A DNA stretch of 64,000 bases from Microbacterium atlanticum (GTDB lineage Bacteria > Actinomycetota > Actinomycetes > Actinomycetales > Microbacteriaceae), in assembly GCF_015277815.1 (NCBI RefSeq), contig NZ_CP063813.1:1054001-1118000 (forward strand), written 5' to 3'. The notes beneath the pieces were generated by a model. It made no database searches. It worked only from the letters and a program-made list of their open reading frames with translations, and was not told the origin of the DNA. Shown piece by piece: positions 51,756-60,949 of the stretch (the stretch's first letter is position 1; each line of letters starts with the position of its first letter). The translations under genes were made by a program, and so were the position numbers.

Positions 51756-54700
51756 TCAGAGCGTCAGCGCCTGCTGCATGATCTTCGCCTGCTCGGCGGC
51801 GTGCACCTTGGGGGAGCCGGTCGCGGTGGAGGCGGCGGACGAGCGGGAGACGCGGCTGATCGTGCGGCCGTCGAGGTGCTTCACGAGCTCGAGGGCGATG
51901 AACGGCCACGCGCCCTGGTTCTCGGGCTCGTCCTGCACCCACACCAGCTCGGCGTCCGGGTACGAGGAGATGACCGCGTTCAGCTCGGCGACGGGGGCGG
52001 GGTAGAACTGCTCGAGGCGGACGAGGGCGATCCCGGGATCGGGGTTCTTCTCCAGCTCGGCGCGCAGATCCCAGTGGATCTTGCCGGCGTGCAGCAGCAC
52101 CCGCTTGACGGCCGACTTGTCGATGCCGCGGTCGTCGTCCAGGACCGGCTCGAACCGGCCGGTGAGGAAGTCCTCGACCGGGCTCGTCGCGCCGCGCAGG
52201 CGCAGCATCGCCTTGGGGGTGAACACGATCAGCGGGCGACGCGGGCGGGCGTAGGCCTGACGACGCAGCAGGTGGAAGTACGAGGCCGGCGTCGAGGGAC
52301 GGGCGACGGTCATGTTGTCCTGGGCGCACATCTGCAGGTAGCGCTCGATGCGCGCGGACGAGTGGTCGGGTCCCTGGCCCTCGTAGCCGTGGGGGAGCAG
52401 CAGCACGACGCTCGACTGCTGGCCCCACTTCTGCTCGGCCGACGAGATGAACTCGTCGATCACCGACTGCGCGCCGTTGGCGAAGTCGCCGAACTGGGCC
52501 TCCCACAGCACGAGGGAGTCGGCGCGCTCGACCGAGTAGCCGTACTCGAACGCCATCGCCGCGTACTCGCTCAGGAACGAGTCGTAGACGTAGAACTTGC
52601 CCTGGTCGCCGGACAGGTTCGTCAACGGGATCCACTCCTGCCCGTTGGCGCGGTCGTGCAGGACGGCGTGGCGCTGCACGAAGGTGCCACGACGGGAGTC
52701 CTGGCCGGCCAGGCGCACGTTGGTCTTCTCCAGCAGGAGCGACCCGAACGCCAGCAGCTCGCCGAATCCCCAGTCGATGGAGCCGTTGCGGCTCATGTCG
52801 AGGCGCTTGTCGAGCAGCTGCTGCAGCTTGTTGTGCACCGTGAAGCCCTCGGGCTTGTTGACGAAGGTGTCGCCGATGAGGTGCACGATCTCCTTCGACA
52901 CGCCCGTGGTCTCCGGCTCGCCGGCGACGGGAACCGAGACCTCGTCGGCGGTGATCACCGGGGACGAGCCGGTCTCGGCGGCGTGCGTCTCGGCGAAGGC
53001 GACCTCGAGGCGGCTCTGGAAGTCCTGCTTGGCCTTCTCGTACTCCTCCTCGGTGATGTCGCCGCGGCCGACGAGGGCCTCGGTGTACAGCCGGCGCACC
53101 GAGCGCTTCGCCTCGATGAGGTTCGTCATGAGCGGCTGCGTCATCGACGGGTCGTCGCCCTCGTTGTGACCGCGGCGCCGGTAGCAGACGAGGTCGATGA
53201 CCACGTCGCGGTGGAAGCGCTCGCGGTACGCGAAGGCCAGCTGGGCGACGCGGGTGACGGCCTCGGGATCGTCGCCGTTCACATGGAAGATCGGCGCCTG
53301 GATCGTCTTGGCGACGTCGGTGGCGTAGACCGAGGTGCGGGCGTCCACGGGCGTGGTGGTGAAGCCGACCTGGTTGTTGACCACGACGTGCACGGTGCCG
53401 CCGGTGCGGTACGCGCGCAGCTGCGACATCTGCAGGGTCTCGACGACGACGCCCTGACCGGCGAAGGCCGCGTCGCCGTGGACGAGGATCGGCAGCCAGG
53501 TGAAGGTGCCGATGGGCTTGCGGTCCTGCTTGGCCCGCACGATGCCCTCCAGCACCCCGTCCACCGTCTCGAGGTGGGACGGGTTCGCGGCGAGGTAAAC
53601 GGGAAGCTCGGACTGGTTGTCGGCGACGAAGGTGCCCTCGGTGCCCAGGTGATACTTCACGTCGCCCGAGCCGCTCTTGGATCCGATCGCGACAGAGCCC
53701 TCGAACTCGCGGAACACCTGGCCGTACGTCTTTCCGGCGATGTTGGTCAGCACGTTCAGGCGGCCGCGGTGAGCCATGCCGATCGCCGCGCCGTCCAGGC
53801 CGGCCTCGGCGGCGCCCTGCAGGATCTCGTCGAGCAGCGGGATCAGCGACTCGCCGCCCTCGAGGCTGAAGCGCTTCTGCCCGACGTACTTGGTCTGCAG
53901 GAACGTCTCGAACGCCTCGGCCTGGTTGAGCTTGTCGAGGATGCGAAGCTGCTCGTCGTGGCCGGGCTTCTGGTACTTGACCTCGACGTTCTGCTGGAAC
54001 CACGCGCGCTGCACGGGGTCCTGGATGTGCATGTACTCGATGCCGATCGTGCGGCAGTACGAGTCGCGCAGGACGCCGAGGATGTCGCGCAGCTTCATCT
54101 GGCGCTTGCCGCCGAAGCCGCCGGTGACGAACTCGCGGTCGAGGTCCCAGAAGGTCAGACCGTGGCTCTCGATCTCGAGGTCGGGGTGCGTGCGCTGCAC
54201 GTACTCGAGCGGGTCGATGTCGGCCATCAGGTGACCGCGGACGCGGAAGGAGTTGATGAGCTCCTGCACGCGCGCCTGCTTGTCGACGCGCTCGGCGAGG
54301 TCGACGTTGATGTCGGGGGCCCAGTGGATCGGGGCGTACGGGATGCGCAGCGCCGAGAAGATGTCCTCGTAGAAGCCGCGCTGCCCGATCAAGAGCTCGT
54401 GCACCTTCTTCAGGAACTCGCCCGATCCGGCGCCCTGGATCACCCGGTGGTCGTAGGTGCTGGTCAGCGTGATCGTCTTGCCGATCGCGAGCTCGTTCAG
54501 CGTCTTGTCGCTCGCGCCCTGGAACTCTGCCGGGTACTCGAGGGCGCCGGCGCCGACGATGCAGCCCTGCCCCTTCATGAGCCGCGGCACCGAGTGCACG
54601 GTGCCGATGCCGCCGGGGTTGGTCAGCGAGATCGTCGTGCCCTGGAAGTCCGCCGCGGTCAGCTTGTTGCCGCGCGCGCGGGTGACCAGGTCCTCGTAGG

Positions 54701-55523
54701 TGGTGAGGAACTCGTTGAAGGAGAGCTGCTCGGCGCGCTTGATGCTGGGCACGAGCAGCGCGCGGCTGCCGTCCGGGCGGGGAAGGTCGATCGCGATGCC
54801 GAGGTTGATGTGCGCCGGCGCCACCACCGAGGGCTTGCCGTCCACTTCGGCGTAGAAGACGTTCTGGCTCGGAAACTCCTTGAGCGTCTGGATGATCGCC
54901 CACCCGATGAGGTGAGTGAAGCTCACCTTGCCGCCGCGCGTGCGGGACATGTGGTTGTTGATGACGATGCGGTTGTCGATCATCAGCTTCGCCGGAACCG
55001 TGCGCACGCTCGTGGCGGTGGGGACCGTGAGCGACTCGTCCATGTTCGCCGCGAGGGTCTTGGGCAGGCCCCTCAGCGCGGTCACGACGTCGGCCTCGGC
55101 CTCGCCGTCGGCCGAAGAGGGCTGCGCCTTCGGAGCCTGCGCCGGGATCGGCTGCGGGGCGGCCGGGCGCGCGGTGGTGCGGGCGACGGGCTGGCTGCCG
55201 ACGACCGGCACGGGCGCCGTCACCGGCCGGGGCTCGTCCGCGGCTGCCGGATTCTCTGCAGGCGCGGGAGCCGCCGGAGCCTCTGCAGGCGCGGGAGCCG
55301 CCGGTGCAGGAGCGGCGGCTGCCGGAGCGGGGGCCGTCGGAGCTGCCGTCTCCGCGGGGGATGCGCCGTCGACCGGGTGGTAGGCCTCGAGAACGGGCCA
55401 CCATGCCTTGTCGACGGAGTTCCGGTCGATCTTGAACTGTTCGTACAGCTCCTCGACGAGCCACTCGTTGGCTCCGAACTCTCCCTCGTTCGAAACCCCG
55501 ACGCCCGTCACCTGGCTCGACAC
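51756..55523 (-). CDS. kgd: multifunctional 2-oxoglutarate metabolism enzyme Kgd (OdhA)
   Basis: This 1255-residue fusion has a short N-terminal peptide (EWLVEELYEQFKIDRNSV), a Pro/Ala/Glu-rich linker (about 50-140), an E2 acyltransferase core (SFTHLIGWAIIQTLKEFP, TYDHRVIQGAGSG near 365) and a large E1 thiamine-diphosphate dehydrogenase (VEFRGYxDP-type start, HGDAAFAGQGVV near 690, RRRGHNEGDDPSMTQP, and VDLVCYRRRGHN). In actinobacteria this E1-E2 fusion replaces separate E1 and E2 and makes succinyl-CoA, or succinic semialdehyde by decarboxylation. It lacks a lipoyl domain, so it needs a partner lipoyl protein. GTG start. Confidence 0.95.
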   Translation of the reverse strand: MSSQVTGVGVSNEGEFGANEWLVEELYEQFKIDRNSVDKAWWPVLEAYHPVDGASPAETAAPTAPAPAAAAPAPAAPAPAEAPAAPAPAENPAAADEPRPVTAPVPVVGSQPVARTTARPAAPQPIPAQAPKAQPSSADGEAEADVVTALRGLPKTLAANMDESLTVPTATSVRTVPAKLMIDNRIVINNHMSRTRGGKVSFTHLIGWAIIQTLKEFPSQNVFYAEVDGKPSVVAPAHINLGIAIDLPRPDGSRALLVPSIKRAEQLSFNEFLTTYEDLVTRARGNKLTAADFQGTTISLTNPGGIGTVHSVPRLMKGQGCIVGAGALEYPAEFQGASDKTLNELAIGKTITLTSTYDHRVIQGAGSGEFLKKVHELLIGQRGFYEDIFSALRIPYAPIHWAPDINVDLAERVDKQARVQELINSFRVRGHLMADIDPLEYVQRTHPDLEIESHGLTFWDLDREFVTGGFGGKRQMKLRDILGVLRDSYCRTIGIEYMHIQDPVQRAWFQQNVEVKYQKPGHDEQLRILDKLNQAEAFETFLQTKYVGQKRFSLEGGESLIPLLDEILQGAAEAGLDGAAIGMAHRGRLNVLTNIAGKTYGQVFREFEGSVAIGSKSGSGDVKYHLGTEGTFVADNQSELPVYLAANPSHLETVDGVLEGIVRAKQDRKPIGTFTWLPILVHGDAAFAGQGVVVETLQMSQLRAYRTGGTVHVVVNNQVGFTTTPVDARTSVYATDVAKTIQAPIFHVNGDDPEAVTRVAQLAFAYRERFHRDVVIDLVCYRRRGHNEGDDPSMTQPLMTNLIEAKRSVRRLYTEALVGRGDITEEEYEKAKQDFQSRLEVAFAETHAAETGSSPVITADEVSVPVAGEPETTGVSKEIVHLIGDTFVNKPEGFTVHNKLQQLLDKRLDMSRNGSIDWGFGELLAFGSLLLEKTNVRLAGQDSRRGTFVQRHAVLHDRANGQEWIPLTNLSGDQGKFYVYDSFLSEYAAMAFEYGYSVERADSLVLWEAQFGDFANGAQSVIDEFISSAEQKWGQQSSVVLLLPHGYEGQGPDHSSARIERYLQMCAQDNMTVARPSTPASYFHLLRRQAYARPRRPLIVFTPKAMLRLRGATSPVEDFLTGRFEPVLDDDRGIDKSAVKRVLLHAGKIHWDLRAELEKNPDPGIALVRLEQFYPAPVAELNAVISSYPDAELVWVQDEPENQGAWPFIALELVKHLDGRTISRVSRSSAASTATGSPKVHAAEQAKIMQQALTL

Positions 55524-55700
55524 GCTGAATCGCCTGCTTTCATCGGTGAAGTTCTGGGATACGCGTGGGGCTGCACAGCCTGCGCACGCGTCGGTTAAGC
55601 CTAGCCCAGTCTGGGCGGGCGGTTCCGGTCACCGCCCGCGCATCAGCGGAAAGAATGCACACCATTACCTGCACAGGAAGTGTCACTACCCTTGGCGGTC

Positions 55701-57158
55701 ATGGAGTTCTACGGCGAAGCCCCCGACGTCGACCTGACGTACTCTGACGTCTTCCTCGTTCCGCGCCGATCCGCCGTCGCGAGCAGGCTCGATGTCGATC
55801 TCGCCCCGGGCGACGGCACCACGGCGACCATCCCGCTGGTCTCGTCCAACATGAACTCCGTCACCGGTGCGCGCCTGGCCGCCACGCTGGCCCGGCGCGG
55901 CGGACTCGGCGTCCTCCCGCAGGACATGCCGCTGCAGGAGCTCGACGCCGCGATCCGCTGGGTCAAGGCGCAGCCGGTGACGTGGGACACGCCACTGGTC
56001 CTGCCGCCGGACGCGACCGTCGCGGACGCGGCGCGGCTGCTGCCGCCCACCGACGGGCACGGGATCGTCGTGGCCGAGGCCGGCGGCGACCGGATCGACG
56101 CCGATGACGTGCTGGGCATCGTGCCGGCGACGCGCCTGGGGACCGCCCTTCCCGACGCGCGCCTGGGCGACCTCGCGCGCGGGCGTGCCGCATCCGTGGA
56201 CGCCGACGACATCGAGGGCGCGCGCCACGCGTTCGACGTGATCGTGGCCGCCGGCGCCGAGATGGTGACGGTGCTCCACCATGGCCACCTCGTCGGGACG
56301 CTCTCGCGGCGCAGCGCGCTGCGCTCGACCCTCTACCGCCCGGCGGTCGACGCGTCCGGCCGTCTGATCGTCGCCGCCGCGGTCGGGATCAACGGCGACG
56401 TCGCCGCCAAGGCGCAGGCACTGGCGGCCGCCGGCGTCGACGTGCTCGTGCTCGACACCGCCCACGGTCACCAGGAGGGGATGCTGCAGGCGCTGCGGAC
56501 CGTGGCCGATCTCGACCTCGGCCTTCCGATCGCCGCGGGCAACATCGTCACCCCCGAAGGCGTGCACGACCTCGTGACCGCCGGAGCGACCATCCTGAAG
56601 GTGGGTGTGGGTCCCGGCGCGATGTGCACGACGCGCATGATGACCGCGGTGGGGCGCCCGCAGTTCTCGGCGGTCCTCGAGACGGCCGAGGCCGCCCGAA
56701 TGATGGGCGCGCACGTGTGGGCCGACGGCGGGGTGCGCTACCCGCGCGACGTCGCGCTGGCGCTCGCGGCGGGCGCGGCATCCGTCATGATCGGCTCGTG
56801 GTTCGCGGGCACCATCGAGGCGCCCGGCGAGCTGCAGGTCGACCAGGGCGGGCGCGCCTACAAGGAATCGTGGGGCATGGCTTCGACGAAGGCGGTGCAC
56901 GAGCGGTTCGGGCGCCTCGAGCCGTACGAACTCGCCCGCAAGGAGCTGTTCGCGGAGGGCATCTCGTCGTCGAGGATCTACCTCGACCCGCTCCGGCCCG
57001 GCCTGGAGGACCTCCTCGACATGATCACGTCGGGCTTGCGGTCCTCGTTCACCTACGCCGGTGCCGCGACGGTGGCCGAGTTCCACGACCGCGCGCGCGT
57101 CGGGCTGCAGTCGGCAGCCGGCTACGAGGAGGGCAAGGCGCTGCCCGTCAGCTGGTGA
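55701..57158 (+). CDS. guaB1: GuaB1 family IMP dehydrogenase/GMP reductase-related protein
   Basis: This 485-residue TIM-barrel protein has two CBS domains inserted (about 95-215). IMPDH-type motifs are [11 protein letters not shown] near 50, [12 protein letters not shown] near 245, the catalytic-Cys loop [13 protein letters not shown] near 310, and [19 protein letters not shown] near 345. The GuaB1 group (Rv1843c) has been reported to act as a GMP reductase rather than IMPDH. TACCCT (55687-55692) lies 8 bases before the ATG; an ATTACC box 17 bases further up serves as -35. Two CNNM genes nearby repeat the Rv1841c-Rv1843c neighbourhood. Confidence 0.92.
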   Translation: MEFYGEAPDVDLTYSDVFLVPRRSAVASRLDVDLAPGDGTTATIPLVSSNMNSVTGARLAATLARRGGLGVLPQDMPLQELDAAIRWVKAQPVTWDTPLVLPPDATVADAARLLPPTDGHGIVVAEAGGDRIDADDVLGIVPATRLGTALPDARLGDLARGRAASVDADDIEGARHAFDVIVAAGAEMVTVLHHGHLVGTLSRRSALRSTLYRPAVDASGRLIVAAAVGINGDVAAKAQALAAAGVDVLVLDTAHGHQEGMLQALRTVADLDLGLPIAAGNIVTPEGVHDLVTAGATILKVGVGPGAMCTTRMMTAVGRPQFSAVLETAEAARMMGAHVWADGGVRYPRDVALALAAGAASVMIGSWFAGTIEAPGELQVDQGGRAYKESWGMASTKAVHERFGRLEPYELARKELFAEGISSSRIYLDPLRPGLEDLLDMITSGLRSSFTYAGAATVAEFHDRARVGLQSAAGYEEGKALPVSW

Positions 57159-57164
57159 CGAGGA

Positions 57165-57189
57165 CGGATGCCGCGGGCCGCGGCATCCG
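57165..57189. terminator. bidirectional terminator/palindrome after guaB1
   Basis: CGGATGCCGCGG (57165-57176) and CCGCGGCATCCG (57178-57189) form a nearly perfect 25-base palindrome between the convergent guaB1 and YihY genes. It again contains the recurrent GGATGCC word as an inverted pair. Confidence 0.7.
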
Positions 57190-57197
57190 CCACCGCC

Positions 57198-58292
57198 TCA
57201 GCGTTCTGGGCGGTCACCGCCCGTGCGCGCCGGCTCGTCGTCGTCCTCGTGCTGGAGACGGATGCGCTTGCCCTCTTCGACGTCCTTGCGCTCCTTCTCG
57301 GCGGCCTTGTCGCTCTTCCGGGTGTCGCGCGGCGGGAGCTGGATGTCCTCCTCGGCCGCGATGCCGGCCTGCAGCTGGCGGCCCCGCTCCAGCTCCGCGT
57401 CGAACTCGGCCCCGAACAGCAGCGCGATGTTGGCGATCCACAGCCACAGCAGGAAGATGATGACGCCTGCCAGCGATCCGTAGGTGCGGTCGTAGTTGGA
57501 GAAGTTCGCGACGTACAGCCCGAACAGCACCGAGGCGATGACGAGCGTGAGGATCGCCAGCAGCGATCCCATGCTGATCCAGCGGAACTTCGGCTGCTTC
57601 GCGTTCGGGGTGGCGTAGTAGAGGATCGCCACCATCAGCACGACGATCAGCGCGAGCACCGGCCACTTCACGATCTCCCACACGGTCGTCGCGACCTCGC
57701 CCAGGCCCAGTGCCGAGCCGACCGCGTCGGCGACGGGGCCGGAGACGACGAGGATCACCAGCGCCACGACGATGAGCACCACGCCGATGACGGTCACGAG
57801 CAGCTGTGCGGGCTTCAGCTTCCAGAAGGGGCGTCCCTCCGGGATCTCGTAGATGCGGTTCATGGCGCGACTGAACGCCCCGACGTACCCCGACGCCGAC
57901 CAGATCGCCAGCAGAAGACCGAGGACGAGGCCCCAGCCGGCGGCGGGGGACTCGGCGAGCTGCTCGAGCGGTCCGCTCAGCGTCTCGGCTGTCTCGGGCG
58001 AGGCGGATTCGACGACCCCGAGGATCGCGTCGGTCGCCTGCCCGTTGCCGGCGATGAGGCCGAAGATCGAGAACACCGCGACGAGTCCGGGGAAGATCGC
58101 GAGCACCGAGAAGTAGGTGAGGGCGGCGGCGATGTCGGTGCACTCGTCCGCCGAGAACTCCCTGGCCGTCTTGACGAAGACGTACTTCCAGGATCGCTTC
58201 TCGATCTCGCGAGGCGTGTCGGGCTTGTCGGGGTGCTCTGGTGACGGAGCGTTGCGGGGATCCGTCTGCCGGTCGGCGCTCGTGTCGGTCAT
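57198..58292 (-). CDS. YihY/virulence factor BrkB family membrane protein
   Basis: This 364-residue protein has six predicted membrane segments within residues 45-295 and the family signatures FSADECTDIAAALTYFSVLAIFPGL, SGYVGAFSRAMNRIYE and YGSLAGVIIFLLWLWIANIALLFGAEFDAEL. A charged N-terminus (30 residues) and a long Lys/Arg/Glu-rich C-terminal tail lie inside. YihY proteins were once called ribonuclease BN; the biochemical function remains unclear. It is convergent with guaB1 and divergent from the CNNM operon. Confidence 0.9.
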   Translation of the reverse strand: MTDTSADRQTDPRNAPSPEHPDKPDTPREIEKRSWKYVFVKTAREFSADECTDIAAALTYFSVLAIFPGLVAVFSIFGLIAGNGQATDAILGVVESASPETAETLSGPLEQLAESPAAGWGLVLGLLLAIWSASGYVGAFSRAMNRIYEIPEGRPFWKLKPAQLLVTVIGVVLIVVALVILVVSGPVADAVGSALGLGEVATTVWEIVKWPVLALIVVLMVAILYYATPNAKQPKFRWISMGSLLAILTLVIASVLFGLYVANFSNYDRTYGSLAGVIIFLLWLWIANIALLFGAEFDAELERGRQLQAGIAAEEDIQLPPRDTRKSDKAAEKERKDVEEGKRIRLQHEDDDEPARTGGDRPER

Positions 58293-58353
58293 GCCCCCCA
58301 GCCTGCGGACTGGTGGCCACCGTCACGGAGGGGGTTGACACGTCTGCCCGCAA

Positions 58354-58386
58354 GCCGGACGGGATCCACGGGCACGCCCGTCCGGC
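58354..58386. repeat. stable hairpin upstream of the CNNM leader ORF
   Basis: Perfect 10-base arms GCCGGACGGG (58354-58363) and CCCGTCCGGC (58377-58386) flank a 13-base loop. It lies between the divergent YihY start and the TAGACT promoter at 58408, so it is upstream of the predicted transcript and may be an operator, or a terminator of an antisense or YihY-side transcript. Confidence 0.45.
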
Positions 58387-58407
58387 GGCGCCGCGGAGCG
58401 CCTGCCG

Positions 58408-58413
58408 TAGACT
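58408..58413 (+). promoter_or_regulatory. -10 box of the leader ORF and CNNM operon
   Basis: TAGACT at 58408-58413 lies 10 bases before the ATG of a 23-codon ORF, so the message would start about three bases before that ATG. Confidence 0.5.
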
Positions 58414-58423
58414 GGGCGGCACG

Positions 58424-58495
58424 ATGGACGACCCTCCCAGTTGCAGACGTCAGCCCCACCGACCCGACTCCCCGACGAACGGGGGTGACGTGTGA
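58424..58495 (+). CDS. 23-residue upstream ORF (candidate leader peptide)
   Basis: The ORF begins MDDPPSCRRQPHRP, with five prolines and three acidic residues among 23, and ends in a TGA whose bases lie within the GTGATG start of the CNNM gene, so translation is coupled. A -10 box just upstream suggests it is the first thing translated from the mRNA. The MDDPP start resembles the MEPDP start of the Mg2+-sensing leader MgtL of Salmonella, where acidic and proline residues destabilise ribosomes at low Mg2+. No similar peptide is known to me in this family; a chance ORF is the alternative. Confidence 0.45.
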   Translation: MDDPPSCRRQPHRPDSPTNGGDV

Positions 58496-59826
58496 TGGAC
58501 TACGTCATGCTGGGCGTGGGGCTCCTGCTCACCATCGGCACCGGACTGTTCGTCGCCAGCGAATTCGCGCTGGTGAACCTCGACCGTGCCGACCTCGAGG
58601 CCCGCCAGGCCGCCGGCGAGTCCCGGCTCACCCTGACGATCAGTGCGCTGCGCATCACCTCGACGCATCTGTCCAGCGCGCAGCTGGGCATCACGCTGAC
58701 GACCCTGCTCACCGGCTACACGATGGAGCCGGCGATCTCGAACCTGCTCGCCCCGGTCTTCGACGCGTGGGGCATCCCCGAGGGCGTGTCGCGACCGCTC
58801 GCCGCCGTCATCGGCGTGTCGATCGCCACCGTGTTCTCGATGATCATCGGCGAGCTCGTCCCGAAGAACTTCGCGCTGGCGGTTCCGCGCCAGACCGCCA
58901 AGCTCGTCATGCCGTTCCAGGTCGCGTTCACGACCGTCTTCCGCCCGGCCATCGTCGTGCTCAACGGGAGCGCCAACGGCGTGCTGCGGGCCATGGGCGT
59001 CGAGCCCAAGGAGGAGCTCTCCGGCGCTCGCACGGCGGAGGAGCTGTCGAGCCTCGTGCGCCGCTCGGCCAGTGCCGGCGTGCTCGAGCAGGACACGGCG
59101 TCGCTGCTGGATCGCAGCCTGACCTTCGCGCGCCTGAGCGCCGCCGACGTCATGACGCCGCGGCCCAGCATCCACGCGCTCGCCGCGGACGACTCCGCGG
59201 AGGACGTCATCCAGCTCGCCCGCCGCACCGGGCACAGCCGGTTCCCGGTCTACGGCGAGTCGATGGACGACATCACCGGCATCGTCCACCTCAAGGCCGC
59301 CGTCAGCGTCCCGCGCGAGCGACGCGCGGACGTGCCCGCCGCCGCACTGGCGACCGAGCCGCTGCGCTTCCCCGAGGCGGTGCACCTCGACGTGCTCGTC
59401 GCCGAGCTGCGTGCCCGCGGCTACCAGATGGCGGTCGTCGTCGACGAGTACGGCGGCACGGCCGGCGTCGTGACGCTGGAGGACCTCGTCGAGGAGATCG
59501 TCGGCGAGGTGCTCGACGAGCACGACCGCCGGCGCGCCGGAATCGTCCGCCTCGACGACGCCGTCATCTTCCCCGGCGAGCTGCGGCCCGACGAGGTGCG
59601 AGACCGCATCGGCATCCGCATCCCCGAGGGGGACGTCTACGACACCGTCGGCGGGTTCATCATGAGCGTCCTCGAACGGATCCCGGCCGTCGGCGACACC
59701 GTCGATATCGAGGACGGGGTTCTCGAGGTCCAGCGCATGGACGGGCGCCGCGTGGACCGCGTGCGTTTCGCCCCCACCCCGGTGCCGCACGCCGCGGCGG
59801 CGACGGAAGGCGGTGAGCGTCGATGA
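58495..59826 (+). CDS. CNNM/CorC family (hemolysin-type) transporter with CBS and CorC_HlyC domains
   Basis: The protein has about 443 residues: a DUF21 membrane domain with four segments (1-190, [24 protein letters not shown]), a tandem CBS pair (about 205-335, [13 protein letters not shown] and [30 protein letters not shown]), and a C-terminal CorC_HlyC domain. CNNM/CorB/CorC proteins export or exchange Mg2+ (and Co2+) with ATP-binding CBS regulation. The start may be GTG 58492 or ATG 58495; both overlap the upstream ORF's stop. It overlaps the next CNNM gene by four bases. Confidence 0.93.
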   Translation: MDYVMLGVGLLLTIGTGLFVASEFALVNLDRADLEARQAAGESRLTLTISALRITSTHLSSAQLGITLTTLLTGYTMEPAISNLLAPVFDAWGIPEGVSRPLAAVIGVSIATVFSMIIGELVPKNFALAVPRQTAKLVMPFQVAFTTVFRPAIVVLNGSANGVLRAMGVEPKEELSGARTAEELSSLVRRSASAGVLEQDTASLLDRSLTFARLSAADVMTPRPSIHALAADDSAEDVIQLARRTGHSRFPVYGESMDDITGIVHLKAAVSVPRERRADVPAAALATEPLRFPEAVHLDVLVAELRARGYQMAVVVDEYGGTAGVVTLEDLVEEIVGEVLDEHDRRRAGIVRLDDAVIFPGELRPDEVRDRIGIRIPEGDVYDTVGGFIMSVLERIPAVGDTVDIEDGVLEVQRMDGRRVDRVRFAPTPVPHAAAATEGGERR

Positions 59827-60881
59827 ACGACTGGGCCGGAATCGCCTGGCTCGTGGTGCTCCTCATCGCGAACGCCTTCTTCGTCGGCGCCGAGTTCGCC
59901 GTCATCTCCGCGCGCCGGTCGCAGATCGAGCCGCTCGCCGAGAAGGGGTCGCGCTCGGCGAAGACCGCGCTGTACGCGATGGAGCACGCCACGCTCATGC
60001 TCGCGACCAGTCAGCTCGGCATCACGATCTGCTCGCTGCTGATCCTGAACGTGTCGGAGCCGGCGATCCACCACCTGCTCGCGGAGCCGCTCGGTCTCAC
60101 CGGGTGGTCGGAGGGGGTCGTCGACGGGGTCGCGTTCGCCATCGCGCTCATCCTCGTGTCGTACCTGCACGTCGTGTTCGGTGAGATGGTGCCGAAGAAC
60201 CTCGCGTTCTCGGTGCCCGACCGCGCCGTGCTCATGCTCGCCACCCCGCTGGTCTGGGTGTCGAAGCTGTTCCACCCGGTCATCGTGAGCCTGAACTGGA
60301 TCGCGAACCACATCGTGCGGCTGTTCCGGGTTGAGCCGAAGGACGAGGCCGCCTCGACGTTCACGCTCGAGGAGGTCGCCACGATCGTCAACCAGTCGCG
60401 CATCGAGGGCGTCCTCGACGATGCGGCCGGGACCGTCGCGGCGGTGGTGGAATTCACCGACAAGAAGGCCGCCGACGTGGCGGTCCCGCTGTCGCAGCTG
60501 GTGACCCTGCCCGAGGCGACCACACCCGACGAGATCGAGCGCGCGGTGGCCAAGAACGGGTTCTCGCGGTACGTGATCGTCGACGATGAAGGCGCGCCGC
60601 TGGGCTACGTGCACCTGAAGGACATCCTGCGGGCGGCGGAGGGACCGGATGCCGTGAACGACGTCGCGCGCCCGATCACGACCCGCCGCATCCACCACAT
60701 GGTGCCGGTGCGCGAGAACACCGACCTGGAGGACGCGCTCGCCGTCATGCGGCGCGCCGGTCGCCATCTGGCCCAGGTGCGCAACGACGAGGGGGAGACC
60801 ACGGCGGTGCTGTTCCTCGAGGACATCATCGAGGAGCTCATCGGCGAGGTGCAGGACGCGACCCGCCGCCCCGGATTCTGA
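59823..60881 (+). CDS. second CNNM/CorC-like protein, lacking the CorC_HlyC domain
   Basis: The 352-residue protein has a DUF21 domain (LLIANAFFVGAEFAVISARRSQIEPLAEKGS, SQLGITICSLLILNVSEPAI) and CBS pair (NGFSRYVIVDDEGAPLGYVHLKDIL, AVLFLEDIIEELIGEV), but ends right after the second CBS. It is thus shorter than its neighbour by the CorC_HlyC domain. ATGA overlap couples the two, as in Rv1842c-Rv1841c, and they may form a heterodimer. Confidence 0.9.
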   Translation: MNDWAGIAWLVVLLIANAFFVGAEFAVISARRSQIEPLAEKGSRSAKTALYAMEHATLMLATSQLGITICSLLILNVSEPAIHHLLAEPLGLTGWSEGVVDGVAFAIALILVSYLHVVFGEMVPKNLAFSVPDRAVLMLATPLVWVSKLFHPVIVSLNWIANHIVRLFRVEPKDEAASTFTLEEVATIVNQSRIEGVLDDAAGTVAAVVEFTDKKAADVAVPLSQLVTLPEATTPDEIERAVAKNGFSRYVIVDDEGAPLGYVHLKDILRAAEGPDAVNDVARPITTRRIHHMVPVRENTDLEDALAVMRRAGRHLAQVRNDEGETTAVLFLEDIIEELIGEVQDATRRPGF

Positions 60882-60890
60882 CCTGCACGC

Positions 60891-60924
60891 CGGACGCCCA
60901 GGACCGACCGGTCCCGGGCGTCCG
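60891..60924. terminator. bidirectional terminator after CNNM operon
   Basis: Nested arms CGGACGCCC/GGGCGTCCG and GGACC/GGTCC (with a small mismatch) form a long hairpin between convergent genes, 10 bases after the CNNM stop. Confidence 0.8.
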
Positions 60925-60949
60925 CCGTCGGCGAAGCGGCGGCGCCGGA

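Noticed and set aside
51801..55598. Plus-strand open frame of 1265 codons opposite kgd
   Set aside because: Shadow of the kgd reading frame; composition dominated by Leu/Asp/Val/Gly from wobble positions, no motif.
58335..58340. TTGACA as -35 box for the CNNM operon
   Set aside because: No TANNNT box at 16-18 bases downstream (GACGGG stands there); the TAGACT at 58408 is too far.
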